Shown: piece after piece, positions 1 through 7,655 of the stretch
Layout of the letters: each line of letters begins with the position of its first letter
Numbering within the stretch: position 1 is the first letter of the stretch
Source of the DNA: JAKVCB01 sp963578605
GTDB lineage: Bacteria; Planctomycetota; Planctomycetia; Pirellulales; Lacipirellulaceae
NCBI GenBank assembly: GCA_963578605.1
Contig: CAUZEA010000040.1
Location: 1 to 46,740 of the forward strand
Direction: 5' to 3'
DNA length: 46,740 nt
Translations under genes and position numbers: made by a program
Notes under the pieces: generated by a model
What the model saw: the letters and a program-made list of their open reading frames with translations, nothing else
Told to the model about the DNA's origin: nothing
The model's database searches: none

Positions 1-47
1 CGAAGCTTCTCAATAATCTGCTTGGTCGTGTGTCGGTTCTTCTTCAT
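1..47 (-). CDS. IS3-family transposase OrfA, N-terminal fragment (runs off the window)
   Basis: The ATG is at 47-45 on the minus strand and the frame stays open to the window edge. The 15 visible codons read MKKNRHTTKQIIEKL, which resembles the start of IS3-family OrfA proteins (an MKK..RhT.eqIi.kLr pattern leading into a helix-turn-helix). An AAAGGA ribosome site precedes it by about 8 bases. The gene is cut by the window edge, so intactness cannot be judged. The same start appears at the other end of the window in the opposite orientation. Confidence 0.7.
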   Translation of the reverse strand, partial: MKKNRHTTKQIIEKL

Positions 48-123
48 CTGAGGAAATCCTTTCCGGGCTACGCCCGGATGCGATTCTCTCATAGACCTGG
101 ATCAGTTAAAGGGGGGAAGCCCA
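1..123 (-). mobile_element. 5' end of an IS3-like insertion sequence (left copy, partial)
   Basis: This segment is the reverse complement of the right end of the window: 122 of 123 bases agree. On the minus strand it starts with a TGGGCTTCCCCCC terminus at base 123, then a perfect 6-bp hairpin (63-68 with 72-77), a purine-rich ribosome site and the transposase start. A hairpin just inside the end is known in several IS families, where it blocks expression from outside promoters; that role here is inferred. The single difference between the two copies lies in the hairpin loop, so the stem is unaffected. The element continues beyond base 1. Confidence 0.8.
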
Positions 124-164
124 CACGAACCATCGCCAAGAGTTCCAGCACCGTCGAGGGAGGG

Positions 165-1692
165 ATGCCTTAAAGCGATTTCTCACCGGTTTACTGCTCA
201 TCGGGATCGTCGGGCGTGGTGACGGCGCCTCGCCGCCTCAGTCAACCGTGGAAAACGATCTGGTAGCCACACCCGCAGCCAAGTCGACCGCTGGAACTAA
301 ACCCCAGGTCGACAAAACATCTGATCCTTCCTCAAACAATCCAGCCACCCCGACGCAATGGAAACCCCACGACATCCAGCTGGTAAACGGCAAGTCCGGG
401 AGGATCAAGCTCCCAGCGAAACTTCAGATCGTCAATGAAACATGGAACCCGGAGACGGCCGTTAAGAGCATGTATGGGTCGTCAGTAAGAGGTCCCTACC
501 TTGTATATATGTCAGAGAAGAATCGCCTCCTTCTGCTGGTGTCAATTGGCCACCCAGGCGGTGCGCTCTATGCGGCGATTATCTCCAGCGATGACCGGGG
601 AGCGACCTGGGGCAATATGATCTACCCATGTGCTGATAAAAAATTGAGTCCGTCCGACAAGGTTATGGTCTGACTTATCTGGGTGACGGCAAGCTTCTCT
701 TTGATATTCACCATAGCATGGCGCCCGCAGGAAATTACAAGAACACTTTCAGCGACGATTACGGGAAAACCTGGAGTAAGCCTGTGGAAAAACCGCCAGC
801 CCCGGGCGGAGGGCTGTGGGTCAACTGGGACTCCTATCTGGCAGACAAAGATCCGGCAACTGGCAAAGCCACACGATTATGGGGGACCGGCGGTAACGGG
901 CAGGGAAAGTATCCGCCGTTTTTATGGTTTACACACGGAACCCAGGCGTTATTGCGGACCAGCATGGACCAGGGCCATACATGGAGCGAGGGGCGTTTCA
1001 TACCGGAATGGCGCGGCGCATGTGAAACGGTCATCATCCGGGCTAAGAACGCTGACCTGGTCGTAGCCTGTCGTCCTGATCCCCTCACAAGATTCTATGA
1101 AGGAGTGGAGTTACCCGACATAGACCATCACTGTGGATTCGGAATTTCTATCTCGAAAGATGACGGTCACACATGGTCCAAGTATACAGACAACATGATT
1201 TACGGCTGGGGCCGGCATCACTCTAGCATAATCGTGTTGCCGAACGGAGATATGGTGATGAGTTATGTAGTTCGCGTGGGCTATGTTGACTCCTTGGATG
1301 GATTTCCGCAGTTTGGGATCGAAGCAATTGTAAGCCATGACAACGGCAGGACATGGGACCTGGACCACAAATATATTCTGGCGGTGTGGAAAGGAAAGAT
1401 AAGTACGAAGGAACTCCGTGGTTGGTATACGTTTCCGGCCCCGCAAAGCACTTCTTCGGTTGTGCTTCCTGACGGTTCGATACTCACCGCATTCGGGACG
1501 GGTCACAGAATTAAGAAGTTAGCCGGCGAGTTTGCTAATTTCCCCAGGGATATAGGGTTAGTGCACTGGCGCACAAGCGATGAAAACCTGGACCCTGACA
1601 CAACCATCGCTGATGCGCCATTCGATTCTGACTTGCGGAATACCCATGATCCCAATCCGGACAACTTGAACATAGCCTACATCTCTGAATGA
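165..1692 (+). pseudogene. Secreted sialidase/BNR-repeat protein, frameshifted
   Basis: The start is taken as ATG 165 because a strong ribosome site (GAGGGAGGG) sits directly before it. After ATG-CCT the frame hits TAA, while the +2 frame continues with a typical signal peptide (LKRFLTGLLLIGIVG), so a one-base deletion near 170 is likely. That frame ends at 673; the protein resumes in another frame from about 661 (GYGLTYLGDGKLLFD), again explained by one missing base in AAGGTTAT. The combined protein is about 508 residues with five Asp-box motifs (SxDxGxTW; for example SDDYGKTW, SMDQGHTW, SKDDGHTW, SHDNGRTW), as in six-bladed beta-propeller sialidases. The IS end lies 42 bp upstream of the start, so the native promoter has probably been lost. 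A GTG at 248 could start a shorter product but would drop the signal peptide. Sequencing error is the alternative to decay. Confidence 0.75.
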
Positions 1693-1861
1693 ATAATCGA
1701 CCTGCTGAAAGAACCTCACGTAGATCGAATGCTTTTCAGGAACTGTGAAGAACGGCACGGTTGATTACCTTCCGGTTTCGAAACACGCGGTTTCTTGTTC
1801 GGACATGCGAAAACCCCGTATAATCACCTTTCCTTAGCCATCGAACCACGAGAGTGACGAG

Positions 1862-1987
1862 ATGAAGACTGTCGCAATTCTAAGCGTCGCGGTTTCGATT
1901 GCGGTATCGTCCTGGGGAAGTGTTCAGGCAACTGCCAAGACTCCTGGCGGGGTGGAGCTGGCCGCGTTGAAAAAGTGTCTGATGTGA
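1862..1987 (+). CDS. 41-residue peptide consisting mainly of a signal sequence (probable truncated gene)
   Basis: ATG 1862 follows a GAGAGTGACGAG ribosome-site-like stretch. The product begins MKTVAILSVAVSIAVSSWGS, a hydrophobic stretch followed by VQATA, which looks like a signal peptidase I site, and stops at TGA 1985-1987 after only about 16 further residues. A signal peptide with almost nothing behind it suggests the 5' remnant of a secreted protein whose body has been deleted. No further frame with recognisable protein continues downstream. It could instead be a genuine small secreted peptide; I do not recognise it. Confidence 0.35.
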   Translation: MKTVAILSVAVSIAVSSWGSVQATAKTPGGVELAALKKCLM

Positions 1988-2271
1988 TCGGCTAGCCGTC
2001 AAATACGTCTGGTTGTGGGCGGCAACAAATGATTCGAGTCATCGCAAGCCGCAGTGATGATTGGAAAACTCTCGACTGGTCCTGATTCACTTTTCCATCG
2101 CTGCCACAAGCGGGCAAACATGAAACGTTAACTCCCAGTCAAGTAGCAGCCGTGCCCCGTTTCGGTGAATGAGGTGGCTGGATAACGCTGGATGTTTTAC
2201 CCCTGGACCACTGGGGGAGAATCATTGACCGGCAGTCGGGTCAACCGGTTGCCATGTTGAGGTGTCGCTGT
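1988..2271. other. Intergenic stretch with overlapping palindromes
   Basis: No coding region is supported here. Near its end two palindromes overlap: TTGACC (2225-2230) pairs with GGTCAA (2239-2244), and CAACCGGTTG (2242-2251) is self-complementary. They lie just beyond the stop codon of the minus-strand pcm gene. There is no U-tract in the pcm direction, so a classical terminator is not supported. A protein-binding site is possible. Confidence 0.3.
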
Positions 2272-3141
2272 TCAGCGGTCCGATTTAGATTCGGCTTCGC
2301 CGGTCATGGGCACGAAGGCAACGGGTTCGACGTTGCGGCGAACTGTCGTGCCATCAAGTTGCTTCTCAATAACGACGAGTCGCTGGAAGAACCGACCGCC
2401 GACCGGAAGTACCAATTGCCCTCCCGGTTTGAGTTGCTCGACAAGAGGTTCCGGCACGTGATCTGGGGCCGCTGCCACAATAATCAAGTCGAACGGCGCT
2501 TGCTCTGGCCAGCCTCGATAGCCGTCACCGTGGCGAACCTCTACGTTCTTGTAGCCAAGCGTTTGAAGGCGTTCGCGGGCCTCGTCGGCGAGTGGCTTGA
2601 GGATCTCGATGCTGTAGACCTGGTCAACCAGTTCAGCAAGTATGGCCGCTTGATATCCAGATCCTGTGCCAACATCAAGCGATTTCGCTACCGGAGTCGG
2701 TCGTGAGAACTGGGTCATCACGGCCACGATCAGAGGCTGCGAAATGGTTTGGCCATGTCCAATCGGCAGGGGACGATCGGCGTAAGCGCTTTCACGCAGC
2801 CTTTCGGGCACAAACAATTCACGCGGCACTCGGCCCATCGCATCGAGCACTTTTTGGTCGTTTACGCCGCGGGATTTGAGCTGCTCTGCTACCATGGCTG
2901 CACGCAATTGCTGATATCGTATTTCTTGTGGCCCGGTTTCGACGACAAAGTTTAGAGCCGGGGAGTCATGAAGTTTGACACGCGCCGAAGGAGACTCGCG
3001 GGTGCTTGCCGGTACCAATATCAATTCGTAACATAGCCAGCTGATTACGGCCAAGGTCAAAAGCGTTATGGCGAACCCAAAGAACAGGTTTTGGCGCGGC
3101 AGTTGGCGCTGCGTCCTCTCTTGGTGCGGTGTAAAATGCAT
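2272..3141 (-). CDS. pcm: Protein-L-isoaspartate O-methyltransferase, membrane-anchored form
   Basis: This enzyme transfers a methyl group from S-adenosylmethionine to L-isoaspartyl residues and so starts repair of damaged proteins. The 289-residue product has a hydrophobic segment at about 23-47 (FGFAITLLTLAVISWLCYEL), then the Pcm domain: VLDAMGRVPRELFVPE, the PLPIGHGQTISQP substrate-binding segment, SAM motif I DVGTGSGYQAA, and LKPGGQLVLPVG. Typical Pcm proteins have about 210-220 residues; the extra ~70 at the N terminus are the anchor and a linker. If the N terminus is inside, the catalytic domain would be on the outer side of the membrane, which is unusual for a SAM-dependent enzyme; topology is not proven. 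It is divergent from the permease gene at 3200, with 58 bp between starts. Family identification is firm. Confidence 0.92.
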   Translation of the reverse strand: MHFTPHQERTQRQLPRQNLFFGFAITLLTLAVISWLCYELILVPASTRESPSARVKLHDSPALNFVVETGPQEIRYQQLRAAMVAEQLKSRGVNDQKVLDAMGRVPRELFVPERLRESAYADRPLPIGHGQTISQPLIVAVMTQFSRPTPVAKSLDVGTGSGYQAAILAELVDQVYSIEILKPLADEARERLQTLGYKNVEVRHGDGYRGWPEQAPFDLIIVAAAPDHVPEPLVEQLKPGGQLVLPVGGRFFQRLVVIEKQLDGTTVRRNVEPVAFVPMTGEAESKSDR

Positions 3142-3199
3142 GGCATGGCCTTTCGTCCCAGGGCAGTTCTATTCTACCCATTGAATTCGGAGAAAGAAG

Positions 3200-4627
3200 A
3201 TGCCATCCGGGGAGAAAAACACCGGTCCTGTCAAACCGCGGCTTGGATTGTGGGACACGGTGAGCATCATCGTCGGCATTGTGATAGGGGTCTCGATTTT
3301 TAAGGCACCCCCGCTGATCTTCGCCAATGTCGCAACTCCGTGGCACGGTTTGTTGGCGTGGGTGCTTGGTGGGATGTTGGCGCTCGTCGGAGCGTTTTGC
3401 TACGCGGAACTCGCTGCTACCTATCCAAGAGCAGGCGGCGACTATATCTACCTTTCGCGAGCCTACGGACCGGCTGTCGGATTCTTCTTCGCCTGGGCAC
3501 AGATCGTGGCAGTGCTTACCGGTAGCCTCTGCGTAATGGCATACGTCTTTGCTGACTACGCCGTCGAATTTTTTTCGGCAAGTGCCGAGAATGCGGTTGG
3601 ATTTGCGGCTGCCGCGGTGGTGGTGTTGACCCTGCTGAATTGCTCCGGAATGGTCGCCGGACGTACTGCCCAAAATATCCTCACCGTTGCCAAAGTCCTC
3701 GGCCTGTCTGGCGTGGTTATTTCCGGAATTTTTTGGGGTGGCGCACCCGGTCCGTTGGAAGTCCGACAACCAATGAGCGGCCCTGGTTTTGGCCTGGCGA
3801 TGGTATTTGTGCTTTACACCTATGGTGGCTGGAACGATGCAGCTTTCGTCACCGCTGAGATTCACGACACACGTCGCAACATTCCCCGCGCACTTTTGCT
3901 TGGTATCGGTGTCATCTTTCTACTGTACCTGCTCATCAACGTTGCTTATCTGAAATCGCTCGGTTTTGAGGGCCTGAGAAACTCCACGACTCCGGCAGCC
4001 GACGTGCTCAAGCTGAGCATGGGGAAAGGAGCCTCGCAGTTTGTCAGCCTGCTGGTCATGATCTCGGCTCTCGGGGCCATCAATGGCATGATCCTGACCG
4101 GTTCTCGCCTCTATGCCGCCGTTGGCGCCGAACACCAGATGTTCTCTTTACTGGGCCGTTGGAATGAGCGATTAGGGGCACCCGTTTGGTCGTGCCTGAT
4201 TCAGGCGGCCATGGCTTTGCTGCTCTTGTTTGCAGTCGGCACGGAGACAGGACGAAGTGCAATCGATGGATGTTTTCGCACAGTCGCTGTGGCACCACCC
4301 AGTTGGGAAAATTTTTCCGGGGGATTTGAAAGGCTCATCGCCGGCATTGCACCGGTGTTCTGGTTCTTTTTCTTGTTGACGGGCATTTCGCTGTTCGTGT
4401 TGCGCAAGAAAGACCGGGATATTCCACGCGTTTACAAGGTCCCGGCGTTTCCGATTCCGCCACTTCTGTTTTGCGGAATGTGCATCTACATGTTGTGGTC
4501 CGCCGTAGCTTATGCGGGAACCATGACCCTGGTCTGGATCCTACCGTTGCTCGCTGCCCTACCGCTTTATGTCATCGGCAGGCACCGCCCGACTCGGAAC
4601 AAAACGGAACAGCAAGGTCGCCCTTGA
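3200..4627 (+). CDS. APC-superfamily amino acid permease
   Basis: The 475-residue product is an integral membrane protein with about 12 hydrophobic segments. The first carries the APC-type unwound-helix pattern (VSIIVGIVIGVSIFKAPPLIF, broken near GVSIF), followed by the FCYAELAATYPRAGGDYIYL signature that marks TM2-TM3 of APC permeases, and later LLLGIGVIFLLYLLINVAYL. It most likely imports amino acids or related amines by proton symport. The start is chosen at ATG 3200 with GGAGAAAGAAG upstream. It diverges from pcm and is followed by a symporter gene 174 bp downstream. Substrate is not readable. A choline- or polyamine-type APC member is possible. Confidence 0.85.
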   Translation: MPSGEKNTGPVKPRLGLWDTVSIIVGIVIGVSIFKAPPLIFANVATPWHGLLAWVLGGMLALVGAFCYAELAATYPRAGGDYIYLSRAYGPAVGFFFAWAQIVAVLTGSLCVMAYVFADYAVEFFSASAENAVGFAAAAVVVLTLLNCSGMVAGRTAQNILTVAKVLGLSGVVISGIFWGGAPGPLEVRQPMSGPGFGLAMVFVLYTYGGWNDAAFVTAEIHDTRRNIPRALLLGIGVIFLLYLLINVAYLKSLGFEGLRNSTTPAADVLKLSMGKGASQFVSLLVMISALGAINGMILTGSRLYAAVGAEHQMFSLLGRWNERLGAPVWSCLIQAAMALLLLFAVGTETGRSAIDGCFRTVAVAPPSWENFSGGFERLIAGIAPVFWFFFLLTGISLFVLRKKDRDIPRVYKVPAFPIPPLLFCGMCIYMLWSAVAYAGTMTLVWILPLLAALPLYVIGRHRPTRNKTEQQGRP

Positions 4628-4801
4628 CGGCGCCCGTGATTTTCTCATGATGCGGGCACCCGTGGCACTCGGCGCCAGGTCGAACCTGCCTGGCCATTGG
4701 TTGTCGGGCCTCCTGTTGGATTCCCCATGGGGTGGCGGTACCATTTGCGGTATCCTGTTACAAATCCACCCCGGTCAAAAAAGACCCTGGTACTGACTGC
4801 A

Positions 4802-6355
4802 ATGGCCCTTCTCTGCCGCATCCAGCTCGCCCCCCTCGACTACCTTACCATTGCTTTGTATGGCCTGATCGTGGTCGGGTTGGGACTGTGGTTTTCCCGA
4901 CAACAGCATACAACGTCCGATTACCTGCTGGCAGGTCGGTCGATGGGCTGGATCGTGGTTGGAATTTCGCAGTTGGCCAGCCTGTTGTCGGCCATCAGTT
5001 ATTTGGGGAATCCGGGCGAGGCCTACGCGTACGACGCAAGCTACTTGCTTTTCGGGATTTGTGGTTACCTGTCGATCCCAATCGTGATCGCCCTGTTTTT
5101 AAATTTCTTCTACCGCCTCCAGTTGACATCGATCTACGAATACCTGGAGATGCGCTTCAACTACGCGGTACGGGTACTGGCCAGTTTGATTTTTATCGCA
5201 GCACGACTGGCCTGGATGGCCACAATCGTGACGGCCATTTCGGTTGCCATGGAAAAGCTCACCGGAATGGATCCGGTGGTCTCGATCCTGGGCACCACCA
5301 TCATCGCCACGGCCTACACCTTGGTTGGCGGCATGAAGGCCATCATTTGGACCGATGTGATCCAATTCTTCCTGTTTACGACCGGCCTGGTGTGGTCCAT
5401 CGCAATCATCGTGTGGAAAGATGGCGCTGCCCCACTGGTCACTGAAGTTGTGGCTGCCGGCAAGTTGAACATGTTGAACTTCAGCCTTGATCCCACCGCC
5501 CGGATCACAATCTGGATGTGCGTCCTGGCCGGGGTCATTAATGGTATTGCCAACCTGACCGACCAGGTGAGTATGCAGCGTTACTTGTCGACAAGTACGC
5601 TGCGCAAAGCGCAAAAGGCGGTCTGGCTGAAACCGGTGCTTGCGATTCCGGTTTTGCTGTTAACTTTTGGCCTGGGGTTTTCCTTGTTTGGTCACTACCA
5701 GCTCAATCCTGAGCTGGCCGTGGGAATCGAAACACCAGACCAGGCCTTTCCGCATTTCATCCTGCACGAATTGAAGGGAGGGCTGGCAGGATTGATTATT
5801 GCCGCCATTTTTGCAGCGGCCATGTCGAGCATCGATTCGGGTGTGCACACGGTCAGTACCGTGTGCGTGGAAGATTATTACCGTCGGCTCATCAATCCCA
5901 ACGCTTCAGACCATCGCTGTTTGATGTTGGCTCGAACATTGGTTCTGGTGTGGGGCGTGGTCATCATCTTGATCGCCCTGGCCTTTGTCGGCAAGGACAC
6001 CATCACCGGGATGATGGTGTCAGTCGTGTCACCATTCTTTGGCTGCGCCGTGGGAATTTTCATACTGGGAACGGGCACCCGCCGGGTGACATCCTGGGGA
6101 GTATTTTACGGCGCGTTGATTGGATACGCCCTGGTGTTGTGGACAAAATTCGGCCTGCTGAAGGCGGGTGACACGTGGTACATTATGCCCTGGTTGCTCG
6201 ACGAAGAAACCCGGTCGTCGGGGATCACGATCTCAAAATTCTGGTTCGCTTTTGTGAGTTTTGGCGGCACCGTTGTTGCCGGCTACCTCATCAGTCATTG
6301 CTTCCCGCGCCCAGACCCAGAAAAGCTCAAGGGGCTTACCGTGTGGGACCAGTAA
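4802..6355 (+). CDS. Sodium:solute symporter (SSS family), copy 1
   Basis: The 517-residue protein begins MALLCRIQLAPLDYLTIALYG and shows the SSS core: RQQHTTSDYLLAGRSMGW after TM1, ISQLASLLSAISYLGNPGEAYA in TM2, AYTLVGGMKAIIWTDVIQFF in the middle, and AAIFAAAMSSIDSGVHTVST, the segment that binds sodium in this family. ATG 4802 is preferred over in-frame TTG and GTG codons upstream, which would add residues unlike the family. It imports an organic solute with Na+; sugars, sugar acids or sialic acid are typical SSS cargoes. The next gene, an enolase-superfamily dehydratase, begins 84 bp downstream on the same strand. That pairing suggests the imported compound is the dehydratase substrate or a precursor. 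This is an inference. Confidence 0.9.
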   Translation: MALLCRIQLAPLDYLTIALYGLIVVGLGLWFSRQQHTTSDYLLAGRSMGWIVVGISQLASLLSAISYLGNPGEAYAYDASYLLFGICGYLSIPIVIALFLNFFYRLQLTSIYEYLEMRFNYAVRVLASLIFIAARLAWMATIVTAISVAMEKLTGMDPVVSILGTTIIATAYTLVGGMKAIIWTDVIQFFLFTTGLVWSIAIIVWKDGAAPLVTEVVAAGKLNMLNFSLDPTARITIWMCVLAGVINGIANLTDQVSMQRYLSTSTLRKAQKAVWLKPVLAIPVLLLTFGLGFSLFGHYQLNPELAVGIETPDQAFPHFILHELKGGLAGLIIAAIFAAAMSSIDSGVHTVSTVCVEDYYRRLINPNASDHRCLMLARTLVLVWGVVIILIALAFVGKDTITGMMVSVVSPFFGCAVGIFILGTGTRRVTSWGVFYGALIGYALVLWTKFGLLKAGDTWYIMPWLLDEETRSSGITISKFWFAFVSFGGTVVAGYLISHCFPRPDPEKLKGLTVWDQ

Positions 6356-6439
6356 TGAATTACTGATATGACACAACCAAGGACATTTTTTGACGCAACT
6401 TTCTTTTGACATGTCTTCCCCAGCGATTGAGGATCACCG

Positions 6440-7612
6440 ATGAAAATAACCGACGTCGAGTGTCATACCCTGCTCGTACCCGACCTCCAAAAGGATCAAA
6501 CGTCCTCGGCACAAGATGATATCGTTGTCTTTGTCCACACCGATGAAGGAATCACCGGGATCGGCGAAACCGACGTCAACCCCTGGATTGCCAAGGCATG
6601 TATCGAAGCTCGCAGTACGCATACGATGGGGCTCGGACTGAAAGAAATGCTCATTGGCGAAGATCCCCGCGAGCCAGAACGACTCTGGGAAAAGCTCTAC
6701 GTGGGAAGTGCCATGAACGGGCGCCGAGGTGCGGTCATCTGCGCCATGGGAGCACTCGACATGGCACTCTGGGACATTAAAGGTAAAGCCGCAGGAAAAC
6801 CATGCTGGCAGCTGCTGGGCGATAAGGCCAAGCCTCACATCACTCCCTACGCATCCTTGCAACCCAGTGGACACAAGTTCGAAGAGTATCGCGACTCCCT
6901 GGTCGCCTGGGCCCTGCGGGCAAAAGAACTTGGTTTTCAAGCCGGCAAAATAGAAGTCACCCTGAGCGGACCTTACAATCATAGCGGATTGAACGAGCCG
7001 GATGAGAAAATGACCGAGGTCGTCGCGGCCTGTCGGGCGGCGGTCGGACCCGAGTTCGTCATGATGGTCGATGTACAATACACCTGGTCGGACGTCGACA
7101 TCGCCTTGCGTACGCTCAAAGATTGGAAAGATTTCGACATCTATTTCATCGAGACCCCCCTGGCCATTGATGACCTGGCTGGCTACGCCCGCCTGCACCA
7201 AGAGGCACCCATGCCTGTTGCCGCCGGGGAGTGGCAAAACACCCGCTTTGAATTTGCCGACTTGATGGATATTGGCCAGGTTGACGTCGCCCAGCCAGAC
7301 GTTGGCCGCGTGGGCGGTCTCACCGAAGCGAGACGCGTTTGCGAGATGGCCGCCGAGCGCGGTCGCCGGATCGTACCCCACTGTTGGAAAACCGGTATTA
7401 GCATCGCCGCCACGGCACACCTCGCCGCCGTCACCCCCCACTGTCCCTACATTGAATTCATGCCCACTAACCTCTGCGATTCACAACTCCGCAAAGATCT
7501 TGTCGACGACGAACTGCAAATCATCGACGGCGTCATCCCCCTTCCCGAAAAGCCCGGACTCGGGATTGAGGTAAACATGGACGCACTACGGGGATTTAAG
7601 GTCGATCGTTAA
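6440..7612 (+). CDS. Enolase-superfamily (mandelate racemase-like) sugar acid dehydratase
   Basis: The 390-residue product has the N-terminal capping domain and C-terminal barrel of the superfamily. Metal ligands are visible as D211 (MMVDVQ), E238 (FIETPL) and E264 (AAGEWQ), with spacing 27 and 26, close to mandelate racemase. A His-Asp dyad is present as D287 (AQPDVGRVGG) and H314 (VPHCWKTG), 27 residues apart as in that enzyme. The strand-2 base motif is K170-I-E172, KxE instead of the common KxK. Members of this subgroup abstract the proton alpha to a carboxylate and eliminate water from sugar acids; the exact substrate is not identifiable. GAGGATCACCG precedes ATG 6440. It lies 40 bp before the M81 gene and shares its strand, so they are probably co-transcribed. 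Confidence 0.88.
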   Translation: MKITDVECHTLLVPDLQKDQTSSAQDDIVVFVHTDEGITGIGETDVNPWIAKACIEARSTHTMGLGLKEMLIGEDPREPERLWEKLYVGSAMNGRRGAVICAMGALDMALWDIKGKAAGKPCWQLLGDKAKPHITPYASLQPSGHKFEEYRDSLVAWALRAKELGFQAGKIEVTLSGPYNHSGLNEPDEKMTEVVAACRAAVGPEFVMMVDVQYTWSDVDIALRTLKDWKDFDIYFIETPLAIDDLAGYARLHQEAPMPVAAGEWQNTRFEFADLMDIGQVDVAQPDVGRVGGLTEARRVCEMAAERGRRIVPHCWKTGISIAATAHLAAVTPHCPYIEFMPTNLCDSQLRKDLVDDELQIIDGVIPLPEKPGLGIEVNMDALRGFKVDR

Positions 7613-7617
7613 ACCTC

Positions 7618-7655
7618 CTGGAGACCCCTACCATGACTGGAGACCCCCACCATGA
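7618..7655 (+). repeat. Tandem 19-bp repeat carrying a ribosome site and ATG
   Basis: The unit CTGGAGACCCCTACCATGA at 7618-7636 is repeated at 7637-7655 with one difference (T to C). Each unit holds a GGAG ribosome-site core and an ATG. The second ATG (7652) starts the M81 protein. The first (7633) opens a 14-codon frame, out of phase, that overlaps the M81 start and ends at 7677. This could make a translated upstream mini-ORF that lowers or couples M81 translation. Confidence 0.75.

Noticed and set aside
2966..3865. A 299-codon minus-strand open frame across the permease start
   Set aside because: It is antisense to pcm and the APC permease, which have clear family motifs; the antisense product is rich in His, Asp and Arg without domain features.
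6434..7441. A 335-codon minus-strand open frame
   Set aside because: It lies fully antisense to the enolase-superfamily gene, whose catalytic residues are all visible. Long antisense frames are common in GC-rich DNA.
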